Shown piece after piece: positions 41,024 to 49,587 of a stretch of 64,000 bases of DNA (the stretch's first letter is position 1; each line of letters begins with the position of its first letter). Both the position numbers and the translations under genes were made by a program. This DNA is from Metarhizobium sp964253915 (GTDB lineage Bacteria > Pseudomonadota > Alphaproteobacteria > Rhizobiales > Rhizobiaceae): positions 348,367-412,366 of the forward strand of contig NZ_CAXUSG020000004.1 in the NCBI RefSeq assembly GCF_964253915.1, given 5' to 3'. The notes beneath the pieces were generated by a model. The model was not told where the DNA came from and searched no databases. It saw only the letters and a list, made by a program, of their open reading frames with translations.

Positions 41024-42025
41024 TCAGCTCTCCTGTGACTGGGTCGGCGAGGTCACCTGCGGCGTGGTGCGCACGATGTTGCGGTTGCGCTGCGGCGTGG
41101 CCGAGCCTTCGCCGAAGACTTCCTTGGCGATGGCGCCGATGCCGCCGAGCGAGCCGATCAGCGACGAGGCTTCCATCGGCATCAGCACCACTTTCGAATT
41201 CGGCGCGGAGCCGACGGATGCCAGGGCTTCCGTGTATTTCTGGGCGACGAAGTAGTTGATCGCCTGAACGTCGCCGGCGGCGATGGCCTCGGAGACCATG
41301 CGGGTCGCCTTGGCTTCGGCTTCGGCCAGACGTTCGCGGGCTTCGGCGTCACGGAAAGCGGCTTCGCGCTGGCCTTCGGCCTGTAGGATTGCCGCCTGCT
41401 TGGCGCCCTCCGCCTTGAGGATCTGCGCATTGCGCAGGCCTTCCGCCTCCAGAACCTGGGCGCGCTTCTCGCGCTCCGCCTTCATCTGCCGCGCCATCGC
41501 ATCGACGAGATCGACGGGCGGGCGGATGTCCTTGATTTCGACGCGCGTGACCTTGATGCCCCACGGGCCGACTGCATCGTCCACCACATGCAGCAAACGC
41601 TCGTTGATCGTCTCGCGATTGGACAGCAACTCGTCGAGATCCATCGAACCCATGACCGAGCGGATGTTGGTCATGCTGAGGTTCAAGATGGCGTTTTCGA
41701 GATCGGCGACCTGATAGGCTGCCTGGGCGGCATTGAGGATCTGATAAAATGCCACGGCGTCGGCGGTGACGCTGGCATTGTCCTTGGTGATCACTTCCTG
41801 GGTCGGCACGTCGAGCACCTGCTCCATGACGTTCAGCTTGGAGCCGATGCGTTCGATGAAAGGCACGATCAGGTTGAGGCCGGGTTCCAGCGTGCGGGTG
41901 TAGCGGCCGAAACGCTCGATGGTATAGCGAAAGCCCTGTGGTACCGTCTTGATGCCTGCAAACAGGACCAGGACGACGAGAACGACCACCGCGATGACGA
42001 CGATATCAAACCCCGTGAATTCCAT
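41024..42025 (-). CDS. SPFH/Band 7 stomatin-like protein (QmcA-type)
   Basis: This 333-residue protein has an N-terminal membrane helix (IVVIAVVVLVVLVLFAG), an SPFH domain (about 28-190; VPQGFRYTIERFGRYTRTLEPGLN, VMEQVLDVPTQEVITKDNASV) and a long Ala/Glu-rich coiled coil (about 185-260; EGLRNAQILKAEGAKQAAIL). It forms membrane microdomain scaffolds with NfeD and is linked to FtsH-type quality control in E. coli (QmcA). It is first in a two-gene operon with nfeD. Confidence 0.94.
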   Translation of the reverse strand: MEFTGFDIVVIAVVVLVVLVLFAGIKTVPQGFRYTIERFGRYTRTLEPGLNLIVPFIERIGSKLNVMEQVLDVPTQEVITKDNASVTADAVAFYQILNAAQAAYQVADLENAILNLSMTNIRSVMGSMDLDELLSNRETINERLLHVVDDAVGPWGIKVTRVEIKDIRPPVDLVDAMARQMKAEREKRAQVLEAEGLRNAQILKAEGAKQAAILQAEGQREAAFRDAEARERLAEAEAKATRMVSEAIAAGDVQAINYFVAQKYTEALASVGSAPNSKVVLMPMEASSLIGSLGGIGAIAKEVFGEGSATPQRNRNIVRTTPQVTSPTQSQES

Positions 42026-42135
42026 AACTCCCCCTCGTGACGATTGCCGTAGCCGTTGCGGCCACTCTGTTCACGCAACGGCTTAGCATTTTATTCGGGA
42101 ATGGTGTCGGGCTTTTTGCAAAAGTGCAGTTGTGG

Positions 42136-43170
42136 TCAGCTCCAGCCCTGCAATTCGCGGCGCACGACGTTTTCAAGTACCGCCATGCCGTCGGCGCTGT
42201 CGTTGAGGCAGGGGATATGGGTGAATTTTTCGCCACCATTGTGCAGGAAGATCTCTCCCGCCTCGCCGGCGATTTCTTCCAACGTTTCCAGACAGTCGGA
42301 GACGAAGCCGGGATTCATGATGGCGACGCGCTTGACGCCGTCCTGCGCCAGCTTCTCCACCGTCTTGTCGGTATAGGGCTGCAGCCACTCCTCCGGCCCG
42401 AAGCGGGACTGGAAGGTGACCATGAACTTGTTTTCGGGCAGGCCGAGTTTTTCGCGCAGCAGCCGGGCGGTTTTCATGCACTGGCAATAATAGGGGTCGC
42501 CCTTTTCGAAATAGCTTTTCGGGATGCCGTGGAACGAAGTGATCAGCAAGTCCGGCTCCCAGTCGAGTGTGGCGAAGTGGCGGTTGACGGAATTGGCCAG
42601 CGCCTCGATGTAGGCCGGATCGTCGTGATAGGGCGGGACGGTGCGCAAGGCCGGCTGCCAGCGCATCTTCAACAGCGTCTCGAACACCTTGTCGTTGACG
42701 GTGGCGGTGGTGGCGGCGGCATATTGCGGATAGAGCGGGAAGACGAGGATGCGGTCGCAGCCCGCCTCCTTCAGCGCCGTGACGCGCGAGGCGATCGACG
42801 GCTGGCCGTAACGCATCGCCCAGTCCACCTGGACGTTGGGTAGGTCCTTGAAGGTCTCGGCCAGCAGATCCGACTGGTTGCGCGTGTAGGTGCGCAGGAA
42901 GCTTTCGTTCTTTTCCTTGTTCCAGATCAGCTCATAGGCCTTGCCGACCTTGCCGGGGCGGGTGTTGAGCACGATGCCGAACAGGATCGGATACCAGAAG
43001 AACCGCGACCACTCGATGACGCGCCGGTCGGTCAGGAATTCCTTCAGGTAACGGCGCATGGAGGTGTAATCCGTGCCGTCGGGCGTTCCGAGATTGACCA
43101 GGAGCACTCCGACCTTGCCGTTGCGAACAGACGGGTGATTGGCGGGCAGGACGGACGGATCGTTGTTCAT
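42136..43170 (-). CDS. hemH: Ferrochelatase
   Basis: This protein of about 344 residues shows GVLLVNLGTPD, the YTSMRRYLKEFLTDRRVI segment, the metal-site histidine in LLITSFHGIPKSYFEKGDPY, VTFQSRFGPEEWLQPYT, and the acidic IMNPGFVSDCLETLEEI. It inserts Fe2+ into protoporphyrin IX, the last step of heme synthesis. ATG 43170 is preferred; a further start at 43203 adds 11 residues. Its own operon contains no other heme genes. Confidence 0.95.
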   Translation of the reverse strand: MNNDPSVLPANHPSVRNGKVGVLLVNLGTPDGTDYTSMRRYLKEFLTDRRVIEWSRFFWYPILFGIVLNTRPGKVGKAYELIWNKEKNESFLRTYTRNQSDLLAETFKDLPNVQVDWAMRYGQPSIASRVTALKEAGCDRILVFPLYPQYAAATTATVNDKVFETLLKMRWQPALRTVPPYHDDPAYIEALANSVNRHFATLDWEPDLLITSFHGIPKSYFEKGDPYYCQCMKTARLLREKLGLPENKFMVTFQSRFGPEEWLQPYTDKTVEKLAQDGVKRVAIMNPGFVSDCLETLEEIAGEAGEIFLHNGGEKFTHIPCLNDSADGMAVLENVVRRELQGWS

Positions 43171-43247
43171 GCTTCTCTCTGTTTTGAAAGCCAAGGAGGA
43201 CATCGCCTTATTTAGGCGTCATCTGCAATCGTTGTATCTCCCTAGAA

Positions 43248-43280
43248 ATAAAAACCGGCCCGGGGAAGCCCGGACCGGCA
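43248..43280 (-). terminator. Rho-independent terminator of the nucleotidase gene
   Basis: On the minus strand CCGGTCCGGG and CCCGGGCCGG arms with a CTTC loop are followed by TTTTTATTT. It lies 23 bp past the nucleotidase stop. Confidence 0.8.
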
Positions 43281-43302
43281 GGATCGGTGAGACAAATCGT
43301 CC

Positions 43303-45321
43303 TTACTTCGCCGGAATCTCCAGTTCGCTACCGACGAGAAGCCGCTTCGGGTTCGGCTTGCCGTTGGCGGTGGCAATCTTCTTCCAGAGTTCGCCGTTGC
43401 CATAAACCTTGACGGCAATGTCCCACAGCGTGTCGCCCTTGACGATGACATGCTTGGTGGGCGCGATCGACGCATCGGCTGCCGGCTTGGCATCGACGGC
43501 CGTGTCGACGGGTTTCGCCTCGGTCGTGGTGGTGGCCTGCTCTGTCGTGGTTGCCTGTTCGGTGGTTGCCGGTGCCGTTGCGGTGTCGGCCGGTTTTGCT
43601 TCCGTCGTGGTGTCCGCAGGCTTGGCTTCCGTTGCCGTCTCGGCGGGTTTTGCCTCGGTGCTGGTGGTCGACTGTTCCGTCGTTGCCGGTGCGGTCGCCG
43701 TATCGGCCGCGGCCACTTCGACGGCCTTCACGCGGCCATCGGTGTAGGGCTGGTAGGGGCTGTGCGCGGCGATGTAATCGGCAACCGTGGTTTCCAGGCT
43801 CGGGCCGTAATCATAGGGGTTGATCGCCTTCGAGGCGAAGACGTCGTAGCCGTCGCCGCCCTTGCGGGTGTAGTCGTTGGCGGCAACCGTGTAGGTCTTG
43901 TTCGGGTCGAGCGCCACGAAGGCGTCGCCGTCCTTCACCTCGACGGAGACGATGCGGCTACCGGCCGGCTTCGACTTGTCGAAGGTGTATTTCAGGCCGG
44001 CGACCTGTGTGAAGCGGCCGGCGCCTTCCTCGATCTTGCTGGCACCGTTTTCAAGTGCTGCGACGATATCGGAGCCCTTGAGCTGGAAGGTCGCCAGCGT
44101 GTTCTGGAAGGGCAGAACGGTCAGAACGTCGCCCATCGTCACGTTGCCGGCATTGATGGAGGCGCGCAGGCCGCCGCTGTTGGCGAAGGCGATGGTGACG
44201 CCCTGGTCCTTGACGCGGTCGAGCATGGCGTCGGCGACGAGGTTGCCCATCGAGCACTCCTCGACACGGCAAATTTCGCGCGCGCCTTCGATGGCGGCTG
44301 CGGACGAGCCGACGACCTTCTTCTTCAGTTCTTCGATCGGCGCGCCGAGTTCCTTGATGCGGGCGAGAACGGCTTCATCCGGCTTGAAGGTCGAATCGAC
44401 GAGGATCGGATCGCCCTTGGCTTCCTTCACCACGCCATTGTCGTCGAAGGTGACGACGAGGTCGCCGAGATATTTGCTGTAGGACTTGGCCTGCACCACC
44501 GGCACCTTGTAGCCGCCGGGGTTGTCGACCAGTGTCGGATACGGACCTTCGGCCTTCTCGTCGGTGTTGGAGAGCAGGCTGTGCGAATGGCCGCCGACGA
44601 CGACGTCGACATCCGGCAGCTTGGCGATCGCCTCGACATCGCGCGGATAACCGACATGGGTCAGCGCGATGATCTTGTTGACGCCTTCGGCCTTGAGCGC
44701 CTGTACCGCCTCGTTGATGGTGGCGATGTCCTGGGCGATCATCACGTTCGGGCCAGGCGAGGAGATTTCTTCCGTATCGTTGGCGACGGCGCCGACGATG
44801 CCGATCTTCTGGCCGCCGATTTCGAGCACGATCGAGGGCTTGATGCGGTCCTTCAGCTTGGAGCTGTCGCCGGCCAGTACGTTGGCGCTGATGACCGGGA
44901 ACGTCACCTTGTCGAGGAAGGTGGCCAGCCCGTCCTCGCTGTCGTCGAATTCATGGTTGCCGACGGTCATGGCGTCGAACTTCATCAGGTTGAGCATTTC
45001 CGCCTCGGCGGCGCCCTTGTAGGTCGTATAAAAAAGCGAACCCTGGAAATTGTCGCCGCCATTCAGAAGCACGACGTTCTTGCCGGCGAGCGCGGCGCGG
45101 CGTGTCTCGATCGCCACCTTCAGGCGCGCGGCGCCGCCGAAGCATTCGTTCTTGCCTTCTTCTTCCGCCGAGCAGGTCGAATCGTACTTGTTGATCGATT
45201 CGATACGCGAGTGGAAATCGTTGATGTGGAGGATGTTGAGCTCGTAGTCGGCAAACGCGGCGCTCGATGACAGCGCGACGATCGACGCCGTCAGAAGGCC
45301 GAAAGTGAAGGACTTGGTCAT
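43303..45321 (-). CDS. Secreted 5'-nucleotidase/UDP-sugar hydrolase-like protein with C-terminal LysM
   Basis: This 672-residue periplasmic protein has a signal peptide (GLLTASIVALSSSAAFA) and a metallophosphatase domain (about 25-290; NILHINDFHSR, LNGGDNFQG, TVGNHEFDDS, ALTHVGYPRD, VVGGHSHS). The 5'-nucleotidase C domain follows (about 330-530; MGNLVADAMLD, IAFANSGGLRASI, LPFQNTLATFQLKG). A Thr/Ala/Glu/Lys-Pro repeat linker (about 545-620) joins a LysM domain (HVIVKGDTLWDIAVKVYGN). It would dephosphorylate nucleotides outside the inner membrane while LysM tethers it to peptidoglycan. The fusion is unusual for this enzyme class. Confidence 0.9.
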   Translation of the reverse strand: MTKSFTFGLLTASIVALSSSAAFADYELNILHINDFHSRIESINKYDSTCSAEEEGKNECFGGAARLKVAIETRRAALAGKNVVLLNGGDNFQGSLFYTTYKGAAEAEMLNLMKFDAMTVGNHEFDDSEDGLATFLDKVTFPVISANVLAGDSSKLKDRIKPSIVLEIGGQKIGIVGAVANDTEEISSPGPNVMIAQDIATINEAVQALKAEGVNKIIALTHVGYPRDVEAIAKLPDVDVVVGGHSHSLLSNTDEKAEGPYPTLVDNPGGYKVPVVQAKSYSKYLGDLVVTFDDNGVVKEAKGDPILVDSTFKPDEAVLARIKELGAPIEELKKKVVGSSAAAIEGAREICRVEECSMGNLVADAMLDRVKDQGVTIAFANSGGLRASINAGNVTMGDVLTVLPFQNTLATFQLKGSDIVAALENGASKIEEGAGRFTQVAGLKYTFDKSKPAGSRIVSVEVKDGDAFVALDPNKTYTVAANDYTRKGGDGYDVFASKAINPYDYGPSLETTVADYIAAHSPYQPYTDGRVKAVEVAAADTATAPATTEQSTTSTEAKPAETATEAKPADTTTEAKPADTATAPATTEQATTTEQATTTTEAKPVDTAVDAKPAADASIAPTKHVIVKGDTLWDIAVKVYGNGELWKKIATANGKPNPKRLLVGSELEIPAK
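43459..43723 (-). repeat. Imperfect tandem repeats coding the Thr/Ala/Lys-Pro linker
   Basis: Repeated TEAKPADT, TATAPATTEQ and TEQATT units are encoded by degenerate tandem repeats in the nucleotidase gene. They link the enzyme to the LysM domain and are likely to vary in copy number between strains. Confidence 0.7.
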
Positions 45322-45515
45322 CTGTTTCTCCAGTGTTTTCCGGAAGCACGTGGCCCCCGCCCGGGCTTATGAACGGCCGGACCGCGACCGTTTCCCGGGG
45401 CGGATGTTTTCACCAAGAGAGCCGGACTTCAAGAGAAAAACACGCGGCATGGTTTACGCGGCGGATGCCGGCGCAGGCCATGTCAAGCGGATGGAACAGG
45501 GGGAGGCAGCGGTAG

Positions 45516-45549
45516 AAAAACAAAAGGCTCCCGCCGGAGCGGAAGCCTT
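45516..45549 (-). terminator. Rho-independent terminator of the Omp10-like gene
   Basis: On the minus strand AAGGCTTCCGC and GGCGGGAGCCTT arms form a stem followed by TTGTTTTT. It lies 23 bp after the lipoprotein stop. The rest of the gap to the nucleotidase start shows no gene. Confidence 0.8.
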
Positions 45550-45571
45550 CTCAGGAGAATGTCCCGGGATA

Positions 45572-45940
45572 TCAGCCGCGGCGGGCCAGAGAGAACTGCG
45601 TGCCGGAATCGGCGGTGCAATTCAGCTGGTTGGTACCGGCCAGGCTGCAGTTGACGCGCGAGGTCGTCTTCTTGAGGTTCGAGAACAGGCTGATTTCAAC
45701 GACGCCGTTCGGCTGCGTGATGTAGGTGCCGGAGGCAAGGATCGCGTTCGAGCCGTCGGTCGTGCGCGTGTCGAACTTGCCGGCGGAGAAGGTCGAGATC
45801 AGGCCGTTGGGGTCGCTCCACGTGCCGTCGACGGTCGGCGCACTCGCAATGGTCGGGAGGGCGCGCGGTCCAGGGGAGGACTGACAGGCCGAAAGTGCTG
45901 CTGCGGTTGCGAGCAACAGGATGCTTGTCTTGATCTTCAT
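45572..45940 (-). CDS. omp10: Omp10-like outer-membrane lipoprotein (AprI/Inh fold)
   Basis: This 122-residue lipoprotein has a signal peptide ending in lipobox LSAC (acylated Cys about residue 19). The mature domain resembles Brucella Omp10: TWSDPNGLISTFSAGKFDTRTTDG, TYITQPNGVVEISLFSN, and cysteines in SRVNCSLAGTNQLNCTADSG that could form a disulfide. The fold is related to AprI/Inh protease inhibitors, although a protease-inhibitor role is not established. Its own terminator lies downstream. Confidence 0.87.
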   Translation of the reverse strand: MKIKTSILLLATAAALSACQSSPGPRALPTIASAPTVDGTWSDPNGLISTFSAGKFDTRTTDGSNAILASGTYITQPNGVVEISLFSNLKKTTSRVNCSLAGTNQLNCTADSGTQFSLARRG

Positions 45941-46105
45941 GTTTTCTCCTGCGATTCTTTGCCAGCCCTATGGCAAAACCATGCCGCGAAGGCCAGTCCA
46001 AAGCAAGAGTATAGCGGGCTTTGCAGTTGTACTCTTTTGGCGACCGTTGCGAAAATGCCCGCAACTTGCGTCGCGGGCATCTCTTTTTGTCAGGCTCGGC
46101 CGCTG

Positions 46106-47554
46106 TTAGCGAACGAGGATGTTGCGGAACTGCCAGGGATCCTTGGTGTCCAGGTCTTCCGGGAAGAGGCCCGGGCGACCGTCGAGCGGCGTCCAGTCGG
46201 TGTAGTGACCTTCGACCGGGCCGAGATACGGCGTCTGGACTTCGAGGCAGCGCTTGTAATCGACTTCGTCGGCTTCGACGATGCCGGCAGTCGGGTTTTC
46301 CAGCGCCCAGACCATGCCGGCGAGCACGGCCGAGGTTACCTGCAGGCCGGTGGCGTTCTGGTAAGGAGCGATCCGGCGGGTTTCTTCCAGCGACAGGCGC
46401 GAACCGTACCAGTAGGCGTTCTTGTCGTGGCCGTAGAGCAGCACGCCGAGTTCGTCGACGCCGTCGACCAGCTCGTTCTCATCGAGGACGTGCAGAACCG
46501 GCTGGGCAGTGCCGCCGTTGCCGAACATCTCGTGCAGCGACAGCACGGCGTCGTTGGCCGGGTGGTAGGCGTAGTGGCAGGTCGGACGGAAGACGACTTC
46601 GCCGTCCTTCTCGACCGTGAAGTAATCGGCGATCGAGATCGACTCGTTGTGGGTCACCAGGAAGCCGTATTGCGGGCCCGGGGTCGGGCACCAGCTGCGC
46701 ACGCGGGTGTTGGCGCCGGGCTGCTCCAGGTAGATGGCCGCCTTGCAGCCCTTCTTGTGCTTCTTGGCGTTCTTCGGCATCCATTCTTCATGAGTGCCCC
46801 AGCCGAGTTCGGCGGGCTGCAGGCCTTCGGAAATGAAGCCTTCGACCGACCAGGTGTTCCAGAAGACGTTGAACGGCTTCGGGTTCTTGGTGCGCTGCGT
46901 GTCGCGCTCGGCAATGTGGATGCCCTTGACGCCGACCTTCTTCATCAGCTTGGCCCAGCCTTCGCGGTCATGCTGGTCCGGCTCGTCGAACTTGATGTCG
47001 AGATCGTTGGCGAGGTTCACCAGCGCCTGCTTGACGAACCAGGAGACCATGCCCGGGTTGGCACCGCAGGTGGAAACGGCCGTCGCGCCGCCCGGGTTCT
47101 TGCGCTTCTCGTGGCGAAGGGTTTCGCGCAGCGCATAGTTGGTGCGGTCGGCGTTCTTCATGTTCTTGTCGAAATAGAAGCCGAGCCACGGCTCGATGAC
47201 CGTGTCGATGTAGAGAACGTCAAGCTTGCGGCAGAGCTTGATCAGGTCGACCGAGCCGGTATCGACGGAGAGATTGACGCAGAAGCCCTGGCCTTCGCCG
47301 GCGGTCAGCAGCGGCTTCAGGAGTTCCTTGTAATTGTCCTTGGTGACATGCGCCTTGATGTGCTTGATGCCATGCTTTTCGAGGATCGCCATGTCGGCGG
47401 CATCGTCGCGCGGATCGATGACGACCATCCGGCTCTTGTCGAACTTGAAATGGCGCTCGATCAGCGGCAGCGTGCCGCGACCGATGGAACCGAAACCGAT
47501 CATGACGATCGGGCCGGTGATTTCGCCATAAACCGGATAGGCTTTTTCTGTCAT
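46106..47554 (-). CDS. hss: Homospermidine synthase
   Basis: This 482-residue protein has an N-terminal NAD-binding motif (VMIGFGSIGRGTLPLIERHF), VVIDPRDD, the substrate-domain segments TCGANPGMVSWFVKQAL and NPKPFNVFWNTWSVEGF, and a conserved C-terminal region (GWGTHEEWMPKNAKKHKKG). It makes homospermidine, the main polyamine of many rhizobia, from putrescine. Two adjacent ATGs are possible; 47554 has AGGAG at better spacing. The gene is monocistronic. Confidence 0.96.
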   Translation of the reverse strand: MTEKAYPVYGEITGPIVMIGFGSIGRGTLPLIERHFKFDKSRMVVIDPRDDAADMAILEKHGIKHIKAHVTKDNYKELLKPLLTAGEGQGFCVNLSVDTGSVDLIKLCRKLDVLYIDTVIEPWLGFYFDKNMKNADRTNYALRETLRHEKRKNPGGATAVSTCGANPGMVSWFVKQALVNLANDLDIKFDEPDQHDREGWAKLMKKVGVKGIHIAERDTQRTKNPKPFNVFWNTWSVEGFISEGLQPAELGWGTHEEWMPKNAKKHKKGCKAAIYLEQPGANTRVRSWCPTPGPQYGFLVTHNESISIADYFTVEKDGEVVFRPTCHYAYHPANDAVLSLHEMFGNGGTAQPVLHVLDENELVDGVDELGVLLYGHDKNAYWYGSRLSLEETRRIAPYQNATGLQVTSAVLAGMVWALENPTAGIVEADEVDYKRCLEVQTPYLGPVEGHYTDWTPLDGRPGLFPEDLDTKDPWQFRNILVR

Positions 47555-47702
47555 CATTGTCTCCTTGACACGACGGAACGGGGTCCGCTTTGCAATTTTT
47601 TCGGGATTTTCAGCCGCCAAAAGGGGCTATTCATGGTTGGACGGCTCTAGAGCATAAAATCTCGTCACAATAAAGAGCATATGACGGTTGGATGACAATT
47701 GT

Positions 47703-48605
47703 TTAGCAGTCGCTGATTGCCGCCGCCGCAGCGCGCAAATGTTCGACCAGCGCCGCCTTCTTTGCCGTCATGCCCTTGTAGTCGAGCTGGTCGGGGGAAA
47801 AGTCCTCCAGGCGGTCGGCAAGCGCTGTCGCCAGCGCCTTGCCGTCGGGCTGCGCCAGAAGGGCGCGGATCGGATCGATGTAGATGCGGATGGTGAAGAC
47901 GATATCGCCGGTCTTCGGCAGCCGCCGCAGGCTCTGCCGTTCGACACGGACGATATTGCTGGCCGGTACGAATGGTGCCTTGCCGTGTTCGCTGCTCACC
48001 TCCGGCGGCCAGAAGAGGTCGCCGGCCGGATAGACGGACCAGTTGAAGCGTATGGCAGGCTGGTCGACCTGCAAATTGTCGAAGATGCGGTTGATCAGCG
48101 TGGCATTGCGTGTGCCGGCGTTGAAACCCGGCACTGGCGCATGCACCTGTTCCATTGGCAGGCCGAACTTTTCCGGCAGAGACCAGGCGGAAGGGAAGGC
48201 GACATAACCCGCCACCACATGCCATCCGGTCTCGCGCCGGCGGAGGATGACGAGATCATCCTGAATGAGCGAACCGGCGATCCGTAGCGGCGGCATGTCG
48301 GGTTGCGCCAGCACGACGCTGCGGCCGGCGAAATAAAGGGCGCCGTCCTCCAGCCGGTAGAGACCGGCATGATCCCTGGCCAGATGGCCGGCCAGCATGT
48401 CGAGGCACTCCTGCTGCGCATCCTCGGTCCCCGCCTCGGCACAGAAGACCTGGGGCAGATGGCTATGACAGAGCCGCTCCTTCTCGTCCAGAAACACGCC
48501 GAGATCGCCGTCCGGCTCGATCCAGCGCGCCGGATCGATGGCCGACAGGCCGATGGTGAAAACTTTTGGGGTGGTGGCGTAGGGTTTATGGACGAGGGAG
48601 GTCAT
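47703..48605 (-). CDS. DUF3445 / heme-dependent oxidative N-demethylase-like protein
   Basis: This 300-residue protein has the DUF3445 hallmarks AIRFNWSVYPAGDLFWP, NIVRVERQSLRRLPKTGDIVFTIRIYIDP and SLIQDDLVILRR. Characterised family members are alpha subunits of heme-dependent oxidative N-demethylases that act on dimethylamine-type substrates. The partner subunits usually encoded beside them are not seen here, so the substrate and activity are open. Confidence 0.8.
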   Translation of the reverse strand: MTSLVHKPYATTPKVFTIGLSAIDPARWIEPDGDLGVFLDEKERLCHSHLPQVFCAEAGTEDAQQECLDMLAGHLARDHAGLYRLEDGALYFAGRSVVLAQPDMPPLRIAGSLIQDDLVILRRRETGWHVVAGYVAFPSAWSLPEKFGLPMEQVHAPVPGFNAGTRNATLINRIFDNLQVDQPAIRFNWSVYPAGDLFWPPEVSSEHGKAPFVPASNIVRVERQSLRRLPKTGDIVFTIRIYIDPIRALLAQPDGKALATALADRLEDFSPDQLDYKGMTAKKAALVEHLRAAAAAISDC

Positions 48606-48669
48606 TATCCGCTTTGAACGCTTGAAGATTTCTAGGTGAGTCCTGATATCCGTTCGACAACGGGACTGC

Positions 48670-48954
48670 CTACCCCTTCAACGCCTCCAGCCCATCGACG
48701 ACCATCGTCAGCGCCACTTCGGTGATCTCGTAGGTGCAGATGCCGTGCACGGTAAAGGGATCTTCGGCGACGAAGGTTTCGAGCGTCGCACGGTCGCCGA
48801 CGGCGAGGATGACGCCGCCGGTGCGGGGGACCTTGCGGCCGGAGGCGAGGAACCAGCCCTTGTCATAGCCTTCCTTCACCCAGGCCAGGTGCGGCTGCAT
48901 GTGCACATCCGCTTCCTGCGTACTCTTTATATATGTCAGCGACAGGATGAACAT
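48670..48954 (-). CDS. YciI family protein
   Basis: This 94-residue single-domain YciI-like protein has the usual histidine in MQPHLAWVKEGYDKG and the DPFTVHGICTYEITEV segment containing a conserved Asp/His pair. Catalytic roles are known only for a few members. It starts 7 bp downstream of the pabC stop and is probably in the pabBC transcript. Confidence 0.9.
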   Translation of the reverse strand: MFILSLTYIKSTQEADVHMQPHLAWVKEGYDKGWFLASGRKVPRTGGVILAVGDRATLETFVAEDPFTVHGICTYEITEVALTMVVDGLEALKG

Positions 48955-48960
48955 GTCGGA

Positions 48961-49587
48961 TCAGGCCTCGATGAGTTCGGCGCGGATCAGGCCGCGCAAG
49001 GAATTGCCGACGAAGATTTCGCGGTTCGTCAGGTCCTGCAGGCGCAGGCGCTGGATGCGGGCCTTCTGCTGGCAGATCATGTCGGTGCGGAAGACGCCGG
49101 AGAGCAGGCCGGAGGTCAGGGTCGGAGTCATCAGCGGTCCGTCGCCATCGGCAACGAAGATGCTGGTGATGGTGCCTTCGCAAACGTCGCCCTTCTCATT
49201 GAGCAGGATGACTTCTTCTGCCTCGTCGGCAGGGTACTCGGCGCGGGCCGCTTCGTAGACATCGCGTTTGGAGGTCTTGTGGCGGATGAGCGGGTCGGCG
49301 GAATCGATGCGGGTCTTGGCCACCCTCAGTCGCCAGACCGCATCTTCTTCAAGCGGCGTGAATGGCGTGGAGGTGATGTCGAGTTCGCCCTTGTGAGTCA
49401 GCGTCATGCGCACGCGCAAAGGGCCTTCGGCATCGCGAACATGGTCGTCGAGTTTCTTGCGCACGCCGGCGGGCTGGCGAAAACGCAGGGCATCGGCGGA
49501 GCGGGCCAGCCGCTTCAAATGCTGCTCGACGCGCAGCACGCCCTGTCCCGGTTCATAACGAAATGTCTCGATCAGCGTGAAATCCAT
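48961..49587 (-). CDS. pabC: Aminodeoxychorismate lyase-like, class IV aminotransferase fold
   Basis: This 208-residue fold-type IV PLP enzyme is shorter than usual (about 270). The PLP lysine is in LIRHKTSKRDVYEAAR, and the EEVILLNEKGDVCEGTITSIFV and LTSGLLSGVFR motifs match PabC. It converts 4-amino-4-deoxychorismate to p-aminobenzoate and pyruvate for folate. It overlaps the pabB stop by 16 bp; ATG 49587 is chosen (MDFTLIETF). Confidence 0.9.
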   Translation of the reverse strand: MDFTLIETFRYEPGQGVLRVEQHLKRLARSADALRFRQPAGVRKKLDDHVRDAEGPLRVRMTLTHKGELDITSTPFTPLEEDAVWRLRVAKTRIDSADPLIRHKTSKRDVYEAARAEYPADEAEEVILLNEKGDVCEGTITSIFVADGDGPLMTPTLTSGLLSGVFRTDMICQQKARIQRLRLQDLTNREIFVGNSLRGLIRAELIEA

